Shown here: positions 22,061 to 33,300 of the stretch, one piece after another | How positions within the stretch are numbered: the first letter of the stretch is position 1 | Layout of the letters: every line of letters begins with the position of its first letter | Source of the DNA: Budorcas taxicolor | Lineage: Eukaryota; Chordata; Mammalia; Artiodactyla; Bovidae | Length of the DNA stretch: 64,000 nt | Assembly (NCBI RefSeq): GCF_023091745.1 | Contig: NW_026292709.1 | Coordinates: forward strand, 1-64,000 | Direction: 5' to 3' | Notes under the pieces: generated by a model | Database searches by the model: none | What the model was told of the DNA's origin: nothing | What the model saw: the letters and a program-made list of their open reading frames with translations, nothing else | Program-made: the position numbers and the translations under genes

Positions 22061-25000
22061 GTGCAAAGGCAAGGCAGGAGTGGAGCTGAGGCCAGGAAGG
22101 CGCCAGGAGCGTCTGCCTGTCTGGCGCAGCCTGCTCCTTCCCGGGCAGGAAGCCTAGCAGCGAGGCAAGTCTGGGCAAGGCTCGCCAGGGCAGAGCAGCC
22201 TCACGCCAGCAACTCTGCCAGATCGGGCCTCTGAGCAGAGCTGGAGCTCTGCCGTACTGGAGGCTCACTGGGCTCCGCCCAAGGAGTGAGTGCAGACGCA
22301 CGCAGCTGGGCTGCCTCCTCTTCTCCCGAGGAGGCTCGCTTCCCGCATGCTGTGCGCTAGGCTTCCAGGCGGGGGCGCCCCGCGCCCCCTACAGGTCTTG
22401 GCTCAGGGGCTGCTTCCCTGGAGCTGGGGCTGCCGGCGGGAGCCCAGACACGCAGGGGCAGGCCCCACCACCTGCACACGTCTCTGCCGGGGAGCAGAGC
22501 GCTAGGGACATGACGTCTGTCAGGCACCTTCTGGGCGCCCACGGAGTCAGCCTCTGGGAGTGTGGGGCTGCAGACCACAGCCAGGGGACCTGGGAGCCTT
22601 GTGCTCTCCGTGCGGCGCTGAGTCTGGGCGGCCAAGCAACCGCTGGTGGAGCCCTGCACTTGCCCTCCCCTCCCCTCTACGAGAGGCCTCACTGCTGGAG
22701 GGCTCGGCAGTGTGCAAGCCACCGGCTCCTAAGCCTTCCCCAAGGACGCCCGGGGCCTAGATGCAAAGGCAAGGCAGGAGTGGAGCTGAGGCCAGGAAGG
22801 CGCCAGTGGCCTCTCCCAGCATCGCACAGCCTGCTCCTTCCCGGGCAGCAAGCCTAGCAGCGAGGCAAGCCTGGGCAAGTCTCGCCCAGGGCAGAGCAGC
22901 CTCGCGCAAGGCACTTGACTAGATCCGGCCTCTGAGCAGAGCTGGAGCTCTGCCGTCCTGGAAGGCACACTCGGCTCGGCCCAAGCAGGGCTTGCAGCTG
23001 CACGCGGCTTGGCTCCCTCGACTCTTCCCAAGGAGGCTCGCTTCCAAGCGGACCGTGCACTTGGCTTCCAGGCAGGGACGCCCCGCGCCTCCTGCAGGTC
23101 TTGGCACAGGGGCTGCTTCCCCTGAGCGGAGGCTGTGGGCGGCAGCCCAGACACGCAGGGGCAGGCCCCAACCACCTGCACACGTCTCTGCTGGTGGGGA
23201 GAGCACTAGGGAAATGACGTCTGTCAGGCACCTTCTGGGCGCTCACGGAGTCAGCCTCCGGGTGTGTGGGGCTGCAGACCACAGCCAGGGGCCCTGGGAA
23301 GCCTGGTGCTCTCCGTGCTGTGCTGAGTCTGGGCGGCCAAGCGACCGCTGGAGGAGCCCTGCACTTGCCATTCCCTTCCCTATGACAGAGCTCTCACGGC
23401 TGGAGGGCTTGGCAGCGTGCACCCCACCGGCCCCTAAGCCCTCCGCAAGGACGCCTGGGGACTAGGTGCAAAGGCAAGGCAGGAGTGGAGCTGAGGCCAG
23501 GAAGGCGCCAGGAGCGTCTGCCTGTCTGGCGCAGCCTGCTCCTTCCCGGGCAGGAAGCCTAGCAGCGAGGCAAGTCTGGGCAAGGCTCGCCCAGGGCAGA
23601 GCAGCCTCACGCCAGCCACTCTGCCAGATCGGGCCTCTGAGCAGAGCTGGAGCTCTGCCGTACTGGAGGCTCACTGGGCTCCGCCCAAGGAGTGAGTGCA
23701 GACGCACGCAGCTGGGCTGCCTCCTCTTCTCCCGAGGAGGCTCGCTTCCCGCATGCTGTGCGCTAGGCTTCCAGGCGGGGGCGCCCCGCGCCCCCTACAG
23801 GTCTTGGCTCAGGGGCTGCTTCCCTGGAGCTGGGGCTGCCGGCGGGAGCCCAGACACGCAGGGGCAGGCCCCACCACCTGCACACGTCTCTGCCGGGGAG
23901 CAGAGCGCTAGGGACATGACGTCTGTCAGGCACCTTCTGGGCGCCCACGGAGTCAGCCTCCGGGAGTGTGGGGCTGCAGACCACAGCCAGGGGACCTGGG
24001 AGCCTTGTGCTCTCCGTGCGGCGCTGAGTCTGGGCGGCCAAGCAACCGCTGGTGGAGCCCTGCACTTGCCCTCCCCTCCCCTCTACGAGAGGCCTCACTG
24101 CTGGAGGGCTCGGCAGTGTGCAAGCCACCGGCTCCTAAGCCTTCCCCAAGGACGCCCGGGGCCTAGATGCAAAGGCAAGGCAGGAGTGGAGCTGAGGCCA
24201 GGAAGGCGCCAGTGGCCTCTCCCAGCATCGCACAGCCTGCTCCTTCCCGGGCAGCAAGCCTAGCAGCGAGGCAAGCCTGGGCAAGTCTCGCCCAGGGCAG
24301 AGCAGCCTCGCGCAAGGCACTTGACTAGATCCGGCCTCTGAGCAGAGCTGGAGCTCTGCCGTCCTGGAGGCACACTCGGCTCGGCCCAAGCAGGGCTTGC
24401 AGCTGCACGCGGCTTGGCTCCCTCGACTCTTCCCAAGGAGGCTCGCTTCCAAGCGGACCGTGCACTTGGCTTCCAGGCAGGGATGCCCCGCGCCTCCTGC
24501 AGGTCTTGGCACAGGGGCTGCTTCCCCTGAGCGGAGGCTGTGGGCGGCAGCCCAGACACGCAGGGGCAGGCCCCAACCACCTGCACACGTCTCTGCTGGT
24601 GGGGAGAGCACTAGGGAAATGACGTCTGTCAGGCACCTTCTGGGCGCTCACGGAGTCAGCCTCCGGGTGTGTGGGGCTGCAGACCACAGCCAGGGGCCCT
24701 GGGAAGCCTGGTGCTCTCCGTGCTGTGCTGAGTCTGGGCGGCCAAGCGACCGCTGGAGGAGCCCTGCACTTGCCATTCCCTTCCCTATGACAGAGCTCTC
24801 AAGGCTGGAGGGCTTGGCAGCGTGCACCCCACCGGCCCCTAAGCCCTCCGCAAGGACGCCTGGGGACTAGGTGCAAAGGCAAGGCAGGAGTGGAGCTGAG
24901 GCCAGGAAGGCGCCAGGAGCGTCTGCCTGTCTGGCGCAGCCTGCTCCTTCCCGGGCAGGAAGCCTAGCAGCGAGGCAAGTCTGGGCAAGGCTCGCCCAGG

Positions 25001-27680
25001 GCAGAGCAGCCTCACGCCAGCCACTCTGCCAGATCGGGCCTCTGAGCAGAGCTGGAGCTCTGCCGTACTGGAGGCTCACTGGGCTCCGCCCAAGGAGTGA
25101 GTGCAGACGCACGCAGCTGGGCTGCCTCCTCTTCTCCCGAGGAGGCTCGCTTCCCGCATGCTGTGCGCTAGGCTTCCAGGCGGGGGCGCCCCGCGCCCCC
25201 TACAGGTCTTGGCTCAGGGGCTGCTTCCCTGGAGCTGGGGCTGCCGGCGGGAGCCCAGACACGCAGGGGCAGGCCCCACCACCTGCACACGTCTCTGCCG
25301 GGGAGCAGAGCGCTAGGGACATGACATCTGTCAGGCACCTTCTGGGCGCCCACGGAGTCAGCCTCCGGGAGTGTGGGGCTGCAGACCACAGCCAGGGGAC
25401 CTGGGAGCCTTGTGCTCTCCGTGCGGCGCTGAGTCTGGGCGGCCAAGCAACCGCTGGTGGAGCCCTGCACTTGCCCTCCCCTCCCCTCTACGAGAGGCCT
25501 CACTGCTGGAGGGCTCGGCAGTGTGCAAGCCACCGGCTCCTAAGCCTTCCCCAAGGACGCCCGGGGCCTAGATGCAAAGGCAAGGCAGGAGTGGAGCTGA
25601 GGCCAGGAAGGCGCCAGTGGCCTCTCCCAGCATCGCACAGCCTGCTCCTTCCCGGGCAGCAAGCCTAGCAGCGAGGCAAGCCTGGGCAAGTCTCGCCCAG
25701 GGCAGAGCAGCCTCGCGCAAGGCACTTGACTAGATCCGGCCTCTGAGCAGAGCTGGAGCTCTGCCGTCCTGGAGGCACACTCGGCTCGGCCCAAGCAGGG
25801 CTTGCAGCTGCACGCGGCTTGGCTCCCTCGACTCTTCCCAAGGAGGCTCGCTTCCAAGCGGACCGTGCACTTGGCTTCCAGGCAGGGACGCCCCGCGCCT
25901 CCTGCAGGTCTTGGCACAGGGGCTGCTTCCCCTGAGCGGAGGCTGTGGGCGGCAGCCCAGACACGCAGGGGCAGGCCCCAACCACCTGCACACGTCTCTG
26001 CTGGTGGGGAGAGCACTAGGGAAATGACGTCTGTCAGGCACCTTCTGGGCGCTCACGGAGTCAGCCTCCGGGTGTGTGGGGCTGCAGACCACAGCCAGGG
26101 GCCCTGGGAAGCCTGGTGCTCTCCGTGCTGTGCTGAGTCTGGGCGGCCAAGCGACCGCTGGAGGAGCCCTGCACTTGCCATTCCCTTCCCCATGACAGAG
26201 CTCTCACGGCTGGAGGGCTTGGCAGCGTGCACCCCACCGGCCCCTAAGCCCTCCGCAAGGACGCCTGGGGACTAGGTGCAAAGGCAAGGCAGGAGTGGAG
26301 CTGAGGCCAGGAAGGCGCCAGGAGCGTCTGCCTGTCTGGCGCAGCCTGCTCCTTCCCGGGCAGGAAGCCTAGCAGCGAGGCAAGTCTGGGCAAGGCTCGC
26401 CCAGGGCAGAGCAGCCTCACGCCAGCAACTCTGCCAGATCGGGCCTCTGAGCAGAGCTGGAGCTCTGCCGTACTGGAGGCTCACTGGGCTCCGCCCAAGG
26501 AGTGAGTGCAGACGCACGCAGCTGGGCTGCCTCCTCTTCTCCCGAGGAGGCTCGCTTCCCGCATGCTGTGCGCTAGGCTTCCAGGCGGGGGCGCCCCGCG
26601 CCCCCTACAGGTCTTGGCTCAGGGGCTGCTTCCCTGGAGCTGGGGCTGCCGGCGGGAGCCCAGACACGCAGGGGCAGGCCCCACCACCTGCACACGTCTC
26701 TGCCGGGGAGCAGAGCGCTAGGGACATGACGTCTGTCAGGCACCTTCTGGGCGCCCACGGAGTCAGCCTCCGGGAGTGTGGGGCTGCAGACCACAGCCAG
26801 GGGACCTGGGAGCCTTGTGCTCTCCGTGCGGCGCTGAGTCTGGGCGGCCAAGCAACCGCTGGTGGAGCCCTGCACTTGCCCTCCCCTCCCCTCTACGAGA
26901 GGCCTCACTGCTGGAGGGCTCGGCAGTGTGCAAGCCACCGGCTCCTAAGCCTTCCCCAAGGACGCCCGGGGCCTAGATGCAAAGGCAAGGCAGGAGTGGA
27001 GCTGAGGCCAGGAAGGCGCCAGTGGCCTCTCCCAGCATCGCACAGCCTGCTCCTTCCCGGGCAGCAAGCCTAGCAGCGAGGCAAGCCTGGGCAAGTCTCG
27101 CCCAGGGCAGAGCAGCCTCGCGCAAGGCACTTGACTAGATCCGGCCTCTGAGCAGAGCTGGAGCTCTGCCGTCCTGGAGGCACACTCGGCTCGGCCCAAG
27201 CAGGGCTTGCAGCTGCACGCGGCTTGGCTCCCTCGACTCTTCCCAAGGAGGCTCGCTTCCAAGCGGACCGTGCACTTGGCTTCCAGGCAGGGACGCCCCG
27301 CGCCTCCTGCAGGTCTTGGCACAGGGGCTGCTTCCCCTGAGCGGAGGCTGTGGGCGGCAGCCCAGACACGCAGGGGCAGGCCCCAACCACCTGCACACGT
27401 CTCTGCTGGTGGGGAGAGCACTAGGGAAATGACGTCTGTCAGGCACCTTCTGGGCGCTCACGGAGTCAGCCTCCGGGTGTGTGGGGCTGCAGACCACAGC
27501 CAGGGGCCCTGGGAAGCCTGGTGCTCTCCGTGCTGTGCTGAGTCTGGGCGGCCAAGCGACCGCTGGAGGAGCCCTGCACTTGCCATTCCCTTCCCTATGA
27601 CAGAGCTCTCACGGCTGGAGGGCTTGGCAGCGTGCACCCCACCGGCCCCTAAGCCCTCCGCAAGGACGCCTGGGGACTAG
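22061..27680 (+). repeat. Four-unit superrepeat, first copy (U16-U19)
   Basis: Units start at 22061, 23466, 24871 and 26276; marker pairs are A/T, C/T, C/T and A/T. Rare alleles in order: C to T at 22555 (CCTCTGGG) in U16, C to T at 24484 (GGATGCCC) in U17, G to A at 25326 (TGACATCT) in U18. These recur in the same order 5,620 bp further on. Copy-specific changes are a C deletion near 22186, an A insertion near 22962, C to A at 24802 and T to C at 26191. Confidence 0.9.
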
Positions 27681-30600
27681 GTGCAAAGGCAAGGCAGGAG
27701 TGGAGCTGAGGCCAGGAAGGCGCCAGGAGCGTCTGCCTGTCTGGCGCAGCCTGCTCCTTCCCGGGCAGGAAGCCTAGCAGCGAGGCAAGTCTGGGCAAGG
27801 CTCGCCCAGGGCAGAGCAGCCTCACGCCAGCAACTCTGCCAGATCGGGCCTCTGAGCAGAGCTGGAGCTCTGCCGTACTGGAGGCTCACTGGGCTCCGCC
27901 CAAGGAGTGAGTGCAGACGCACGCAGCTGGGCTGCCTCCTCTTCTCCCGAGGAGGCTCGCTTCCCGCATGCTGTGCGCTAGGCTTCCAGGCGGGGGCGCC
28001 CCGCGCCCCCTACAGGTCTTGGCTCAGGGGCTGCTTCCCTGGAGCTGGGGCTGCCGGCGGGAGCCCAGACACGCAGGGGCAGGCCCCACCACCTGCACAC
28101 GTCTCTGCCGGGGAGCAGAGCGCTAGGGACATGACGTCTGTCAGGCACCTTCTGGGCGCCCACGGAGTCAGCCTCTGGGAGTGTGGGGCTGCAGACCACA
28201 GCCAGGGGACCTGGGAGCCTTGTGCTCTCCGTGCGGCGCTGAGTCTGGGCGGCCAAGCAACCGCTGGTGGAGCCCTGCACTTGCCCTCCCCTCCCCTCTA
28301 CGAGAGGCCTCACTGCTGGAGGGCTCGGCAGTGTGCAAGCCACCGGCTCCTAAGCCTTCCCCAAGGACGCCCGGGGCCTAGATGCAAAGGCAAGGCAGGA
28401 GTGGAGCTGAGGCCAGGAAGGCGCCAGTGGCCTCTCCCAGCATCGCACAGCCTGCTCCTTCCCGGGCAGCAAGCCTAGCAGCGAGGCAAGCCTGGGCAAG
28501 TCTCGCCCAGGGCAGAGCAGCCTCGCGCAAGGCACTTGACTAGATCCGGCCTCTGAGCAGAGCTGGAGCTCTGCCGTCCTGGAGGCACACTCGGCTCGGC
28601 CCAAGCAGGGCTTGCAGCTGCACGCGGCTTGGCTCCCTCGACTCTTCCCAAGGAGGCTCGCTTCCAAGCGGACCGTGCACTTGGCTTCCAGGCAGGGACG
28701 CCCCGCGCCTCCTGCAGGTCTTGGCACAGGGGCTGCTTCCCCTGAGCGGAGGCTGTGGGCGGCAGCCCAGACACGCAGGGGCAGGCCCCAACCACCTGCA
28801 CACGTCTCTGCTGGTGGGGAGAGCACTAGGGAAATGACGTCTGTCAGGCACCTTCTGGGCGCTCACGGAGTCAGCCTCCGGGTGTGTGGGGCTGCAGACC
28901 ACAGCCAGGGGCCCTGGGAAGCCTGGTGCTCTCCGTGCTGTGCTGAGTCTGGGCGGCCAAGCGACCGCTGGAGGAGCCCTGCACTTGCCATTCCCTTCCC
29001 TATGACAGAGCTCTCACGGCTGGAGGGCTTGGCAGCGTGCACCCCACCGGCCCCTAAGCCCTCCGCAAGGACGCCTGGGGACTAGGTGCAAAGGCAAGGC
29101 AGGAGTGGAGCTGAGGCCAGGAAGGCGCCAGGAGCGTCTGCCTGTCTGGCGCAGCCTGCTCCTTCCCAGGCAGGAAGCCTAGCAGCGAGGCAAGTCTGGG
29201 CAAGGCTCGCCCAGGGCAGAGCAGCCTCACGCCAGCCACTCTGCCAGATCGGGCCTCTGAGCAGAGCTGGAGCTCTGCCGTACTGGAGGCTCACTGGGCT
29301 CCGCCCAAGGAGTGAGTGCAGACGCACGCAGCTGGGCTGCCTCCTCTTCTCCCGAGGAGGCTCGCTTCCCGCATGCTGTGCGCTAGGCTTCCAGGCGGGG
29401 GCGCCCCGCGCCCCCTACAGGTCTTGGCTCAGGGGCTGCTTCCCTGGAGCTGGGGCTGCCGGCGGGAGCCCAGACACGCAGGGGCAGGCCCCACCACCTG
29501 CACACGTCTCTGCCGGGGAGCAGAGCGCTAGGGACATGACGTCTGTCAGGCACCTTCTGGGCGCCCACGGAGTCAGCCTCCGGGAGTGTGGGGCTGCAGA
29601 CCACAGCCAGGGGACCTGGGAGCCTTGTGCTCTCCGTGCGGCGCTGAGTCTGGGCGGCCAAGCAACCGCTGGTGGAGCCCTGCACTTGCCCTCCCCTCCC
29701 CTCTACGAGAGGCCTCACTGCTGGAGGGCTCGGCAGTGTGCAAGCCACCGGCTCCTAAGCCTTCCCCAAGGACGCCCGGGGCCTAGATGCAAAGGCAAGG
29801 CAGGAGTGGAGCTGAGGCCAGGAAGGCGCCAGTGGCCTCTCCCAGCATCGCACAGCCTGCTCCTTCCCGGGCAGCAAGCCTAGCAGCGAGGCAAGCCTGG
29901 GCAAGTCTCGCCCAGGGCAGAGCAGCCTCGCGCAAGGCACTTGACTAGATCCGGCCTCTGAGCAGAGCTGGAGCTCTGCCGTCCTGGAGGCACACTCGGC
30001 TCGGCCCAAGCAGGGCTTGCAGCTGCACGCGGCTTGGCTCCCTCGACTCTTCCCAAGGAGGCTCGCTTCCAAGCGGACCGTGCACTTGGCTTCCAGGCAG
30101 GGATGCCCCGCGCCTCCTGCAGGTCTTGGCACAGGGGCTGCTTCCCCTGAGCGGAGGCTGTGGGCGGCAGCCCAGACACGCAGGGGCAGGCCCCAACCAC
30201 CTGCACACGTCTCTGCTGGTGGGGAGAGCACTAGGGAAATGACGTCTGTCAGGCACCTTCTGGGCGCTCACGGAGTCAGCCTCCGGGTGTGTGGGGCTGC
30301 AGACCACAGCCAGGGGCCCTGGGAAGCCTGGTGCTCTCCGTGCTGTGCTGAGTCTGGGCGGCCAAGCGACCGCTGGAGGAGCCCTGCACTTGCCATTCCC
30401 TTCCCTATGACAGAGCTCTCACGGCTGGAGGGCTTGGCAGCGTGCACCCCACCGGCCCCTAAGCCCTCCGCAAGGACGCCTGGGGACTAGGTGCAAAGGC
30501 AAGGCAGGAGTGGAGCTGAGGCCAGGAAGGCGCCAGGAGCGTCTGCCTGTCTGGCGCAGCCTGCTCCTTCCCGGGCAGGAAGCCTAGCAGCGAGGCAAGT

Positions 30601-33300
30601 CTGGGCAAGGCTCGCCCAGGGCAGAGCAGCCTCACGCCAGCCACTCTGCCAGATCGGGCCTCTGAGCAGAGCTGGAGCTCTGCCGTACTGGAGGCTCACT
30701 GGGCTCCGCCCAAGGAGTGAGTGCAGACGCACGCAGCTGGGCTGCCTCCTCTTCTCCCGAGGAGGCTCGCTTCCCGCATGCTGTGCGCTAGGCTTCCAGG
30801 CGGGGGCGCCCCGCGCCCCCTACAGGTCTTGGCTCAGGGGCTGCTTCCCTGGAGCTGGGGCTGCCGGCGGGAGCCCAGACACGCAGGAGCAGGCCCCACC
30901 ACCTGCACACGTCTCTGCCGGGGAGCAGAGCGCTAGGGACATGACATCTGTCAGGCACCTTCTGGGCGCCCACGGAGTCAGCCTCCGGGAGTGTGGGGCT
31001 GCAGACCACAGCCAGGGGACCTGGGAGCCTTGTGCTCTCCGTGCGGCGCTGAGTCTGGGCGGCCAAGCAACCGCTGGTGGAGCCCTGCACTTGCCCTCCC
31101 CTCCCCTCTACGAGAGGCCTCACTGCTGGAGGGCTCGGCAGTGTGCAAGCCACCGGCTCCTAAGCCTTCCCCAAGGACGCCCGGGGCCTAGATGCAAAGG
31201 CAAGGCAGGAGTGGAGCTGAGGCCAGGAAGGCGCCAGTGGCCTCTCCCAGCATCGCACAGCCTGCTCCTTCCCGGGCAGCAAGCCTAGCAGCGAGGCAAG
31301 CCTGGGCAAGTCTCGCCCAGGGCAGAGCAGCCTCGCGCAAGGCACTTGACTAGATCCGGCCTCTGAGCAGAGCTGGAGCTCTGCCGTCCTGGAGGCACAC
31401 TCGGCTCGGCCCAAGCAGGGCTTGCAGCTGCACGCGGCTTGGCTCCCTCGACTCTTCCCAAGGAGGCTCGCTTCCAAGCGGACCGTGCACTTGGCTTCCA
31501 GGCAGGGACGCCCCGCGCCTCCTGCAGGTCTTGGCACAGGGGCTGCTTCCCCTGAGCGGAGGCTGTGGGCGGCAGCCCAGACACGCAGGGGCAGGCCCCA
31601 ACCACCTGCACACGTCTCTGCTGGTGGGGAGAGCACTAGGGAAATGACGTCTGTCAGGCACCTTCTGGGCGCTCACGGAGTCAGCCTCCGGGTGTGTGGG
31701 GCTGCAGACCACAGCCAGGGGCCCTGGGAAGCCTGGTGCTCTCCGTGCTGTGCTGAGTCTGGGCGGCCAAGCGACCGCTGGAGGAGCCCTGCACTTGCCA
31801 TTCCCTTCCCTATGACAGAGCTCTCACGGCTGGAGGGCTTGGCAGCGTGCACCCCACCGGCCCCTAAGCCCTCCGCAAGGACGCCTGGGGACTAGGTGCA
31901 AAGGCAAGGCAGGAGTGGAGCTGAGGCCAGGAAGGCGCCAGGAGCGTCTGCCTGTCTGGCGCAGCCTGCTCCTTCCCGGGCAGGAAGCCTAGCAGCGAGG
32001 CAAGTCTGGGCAAGGCTCGCCCAGGGCAGAGCAGCCTCACGCCAGCCACTCTGCCAGATCGGGCCTCTGAGCAGAGCTGGAGCTCTGCCGTACTGGAGGC
32101 TCACTGGGCTCCGCCCAAGGAGTGAGTGCAGACGCACGCAGCTGGGCTGCCTCCTCTTCTCCCGAGGAGGCTCGCTTCCCGCATGCTGTGCGCTAGGCTT
32201 CCAGGCGGGGGCGCCCCGCGCCCCCTACAGGTCTTGGCTCAGGGGCTGCTTCCCTGGAGCTGGGGCTGCCGGCGGGAGCCCAGACACGCAGGGGCAGGCC
32301 CCACCACCTGCACACGTCTCTGCCGGGGAGCAGAGCGCTAGGGACATGACGTCTGTCAGGCACCTTCTGGGCGCCCACGGAGTCAGCCTCCGGGAGTGTG
32401 GGGCTGCAGACCACAGCCAGGGGACCTGGGAGCCTTGTGCTCTCCGTGCGGCGCTGAGTCTGGGCGGCCAAGCAACCGCTGGTGGAGCCCTGCACTTGCC
32501 CTCCCCTCCCCTCTACGAGAGGCCTCACTGCTGGAGGGCTCGGCAGTGTGCAAGCCACCGGCTCCTAAGCCTTCCCCAAGGACGCCCGGGGCCTAGATGC
32601 AAAGGCAAGGCAGGAGTGGAGCTGAGGCCAGGAAGGCGCCAGTGGCCTCTCCCAGCATCGCACAGCCTGCTCCTTCCCGGGCAGCAAGCCTAGCAGCGAG
32701 GCAAGCCTGGGCAAGTCTCGCCCAGGGCAGAGCAGCCTCGCGCAAGGCACTTGACTAGATCCGGCCTCTGAGCAGAGCTGGAGCTCTGCCGTCCTGGAGG
32801 CACACTCGGCTCGGCCCAAGCAGGGCTTGCAGCTGCACGCGGCTTGGCTCCCTCGACTCTTCCCAAGGAGGCTCGCTTCCAAGCGGACCGTGCACTTGGC
32901 TTCCAGGCAGGGATGCCCCGCGCCTCCTGCAGGTCTTGGCACAGGGGCTGCTTCCCCTGAGCGGAGGCTGTGGGCGGCAGCCCAGACACGCAGGGGCAGG
33001 CCCCAACCACCTGCACACGTCTCTGCTGGTGGGGAGAGCACTAGGGAAATGACGTCTGTCAGGCACCTTCTGGGCGCTCACGGAGTCAGCCTCCGGGTGT
33101 GTGGGGCTGCAGACCACAGCCAGGGGCCCTGGGAAGCCTGGTGCTCTCCGTGCTGTGCTGAGTCTGGGCGGCCAAGCGACCGCTGGAGGAGCCCTGCACT
33201 TGCCATTCCCTTCCCTATGACAGAGCTCTCACGGCTGGAGGGCTTGGCAGCGTGCACCCCACCGGCCCCTAAGCCCTCCGCAAGGACGCCTGGGGACTAG
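27681..33300 (+). repeat. Four-unit superrepeat, second copy (U20-U23)
   Basis: Units start at 27681, 29086, 30491 and 31896; marker pairs are A/T, C/T, C/T and C/T. The rare alleles of the first copy reappear at 28176, 30104 and 30946. U23 does not match U19: it is C/T and carries GGATGCCC at 32914, so it resembles U21, 2,810 bp upstream. Copy-specific changes include G to A at 29168 and 30888. The single-base indels of U16 are absent. Confidence 0.9.
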
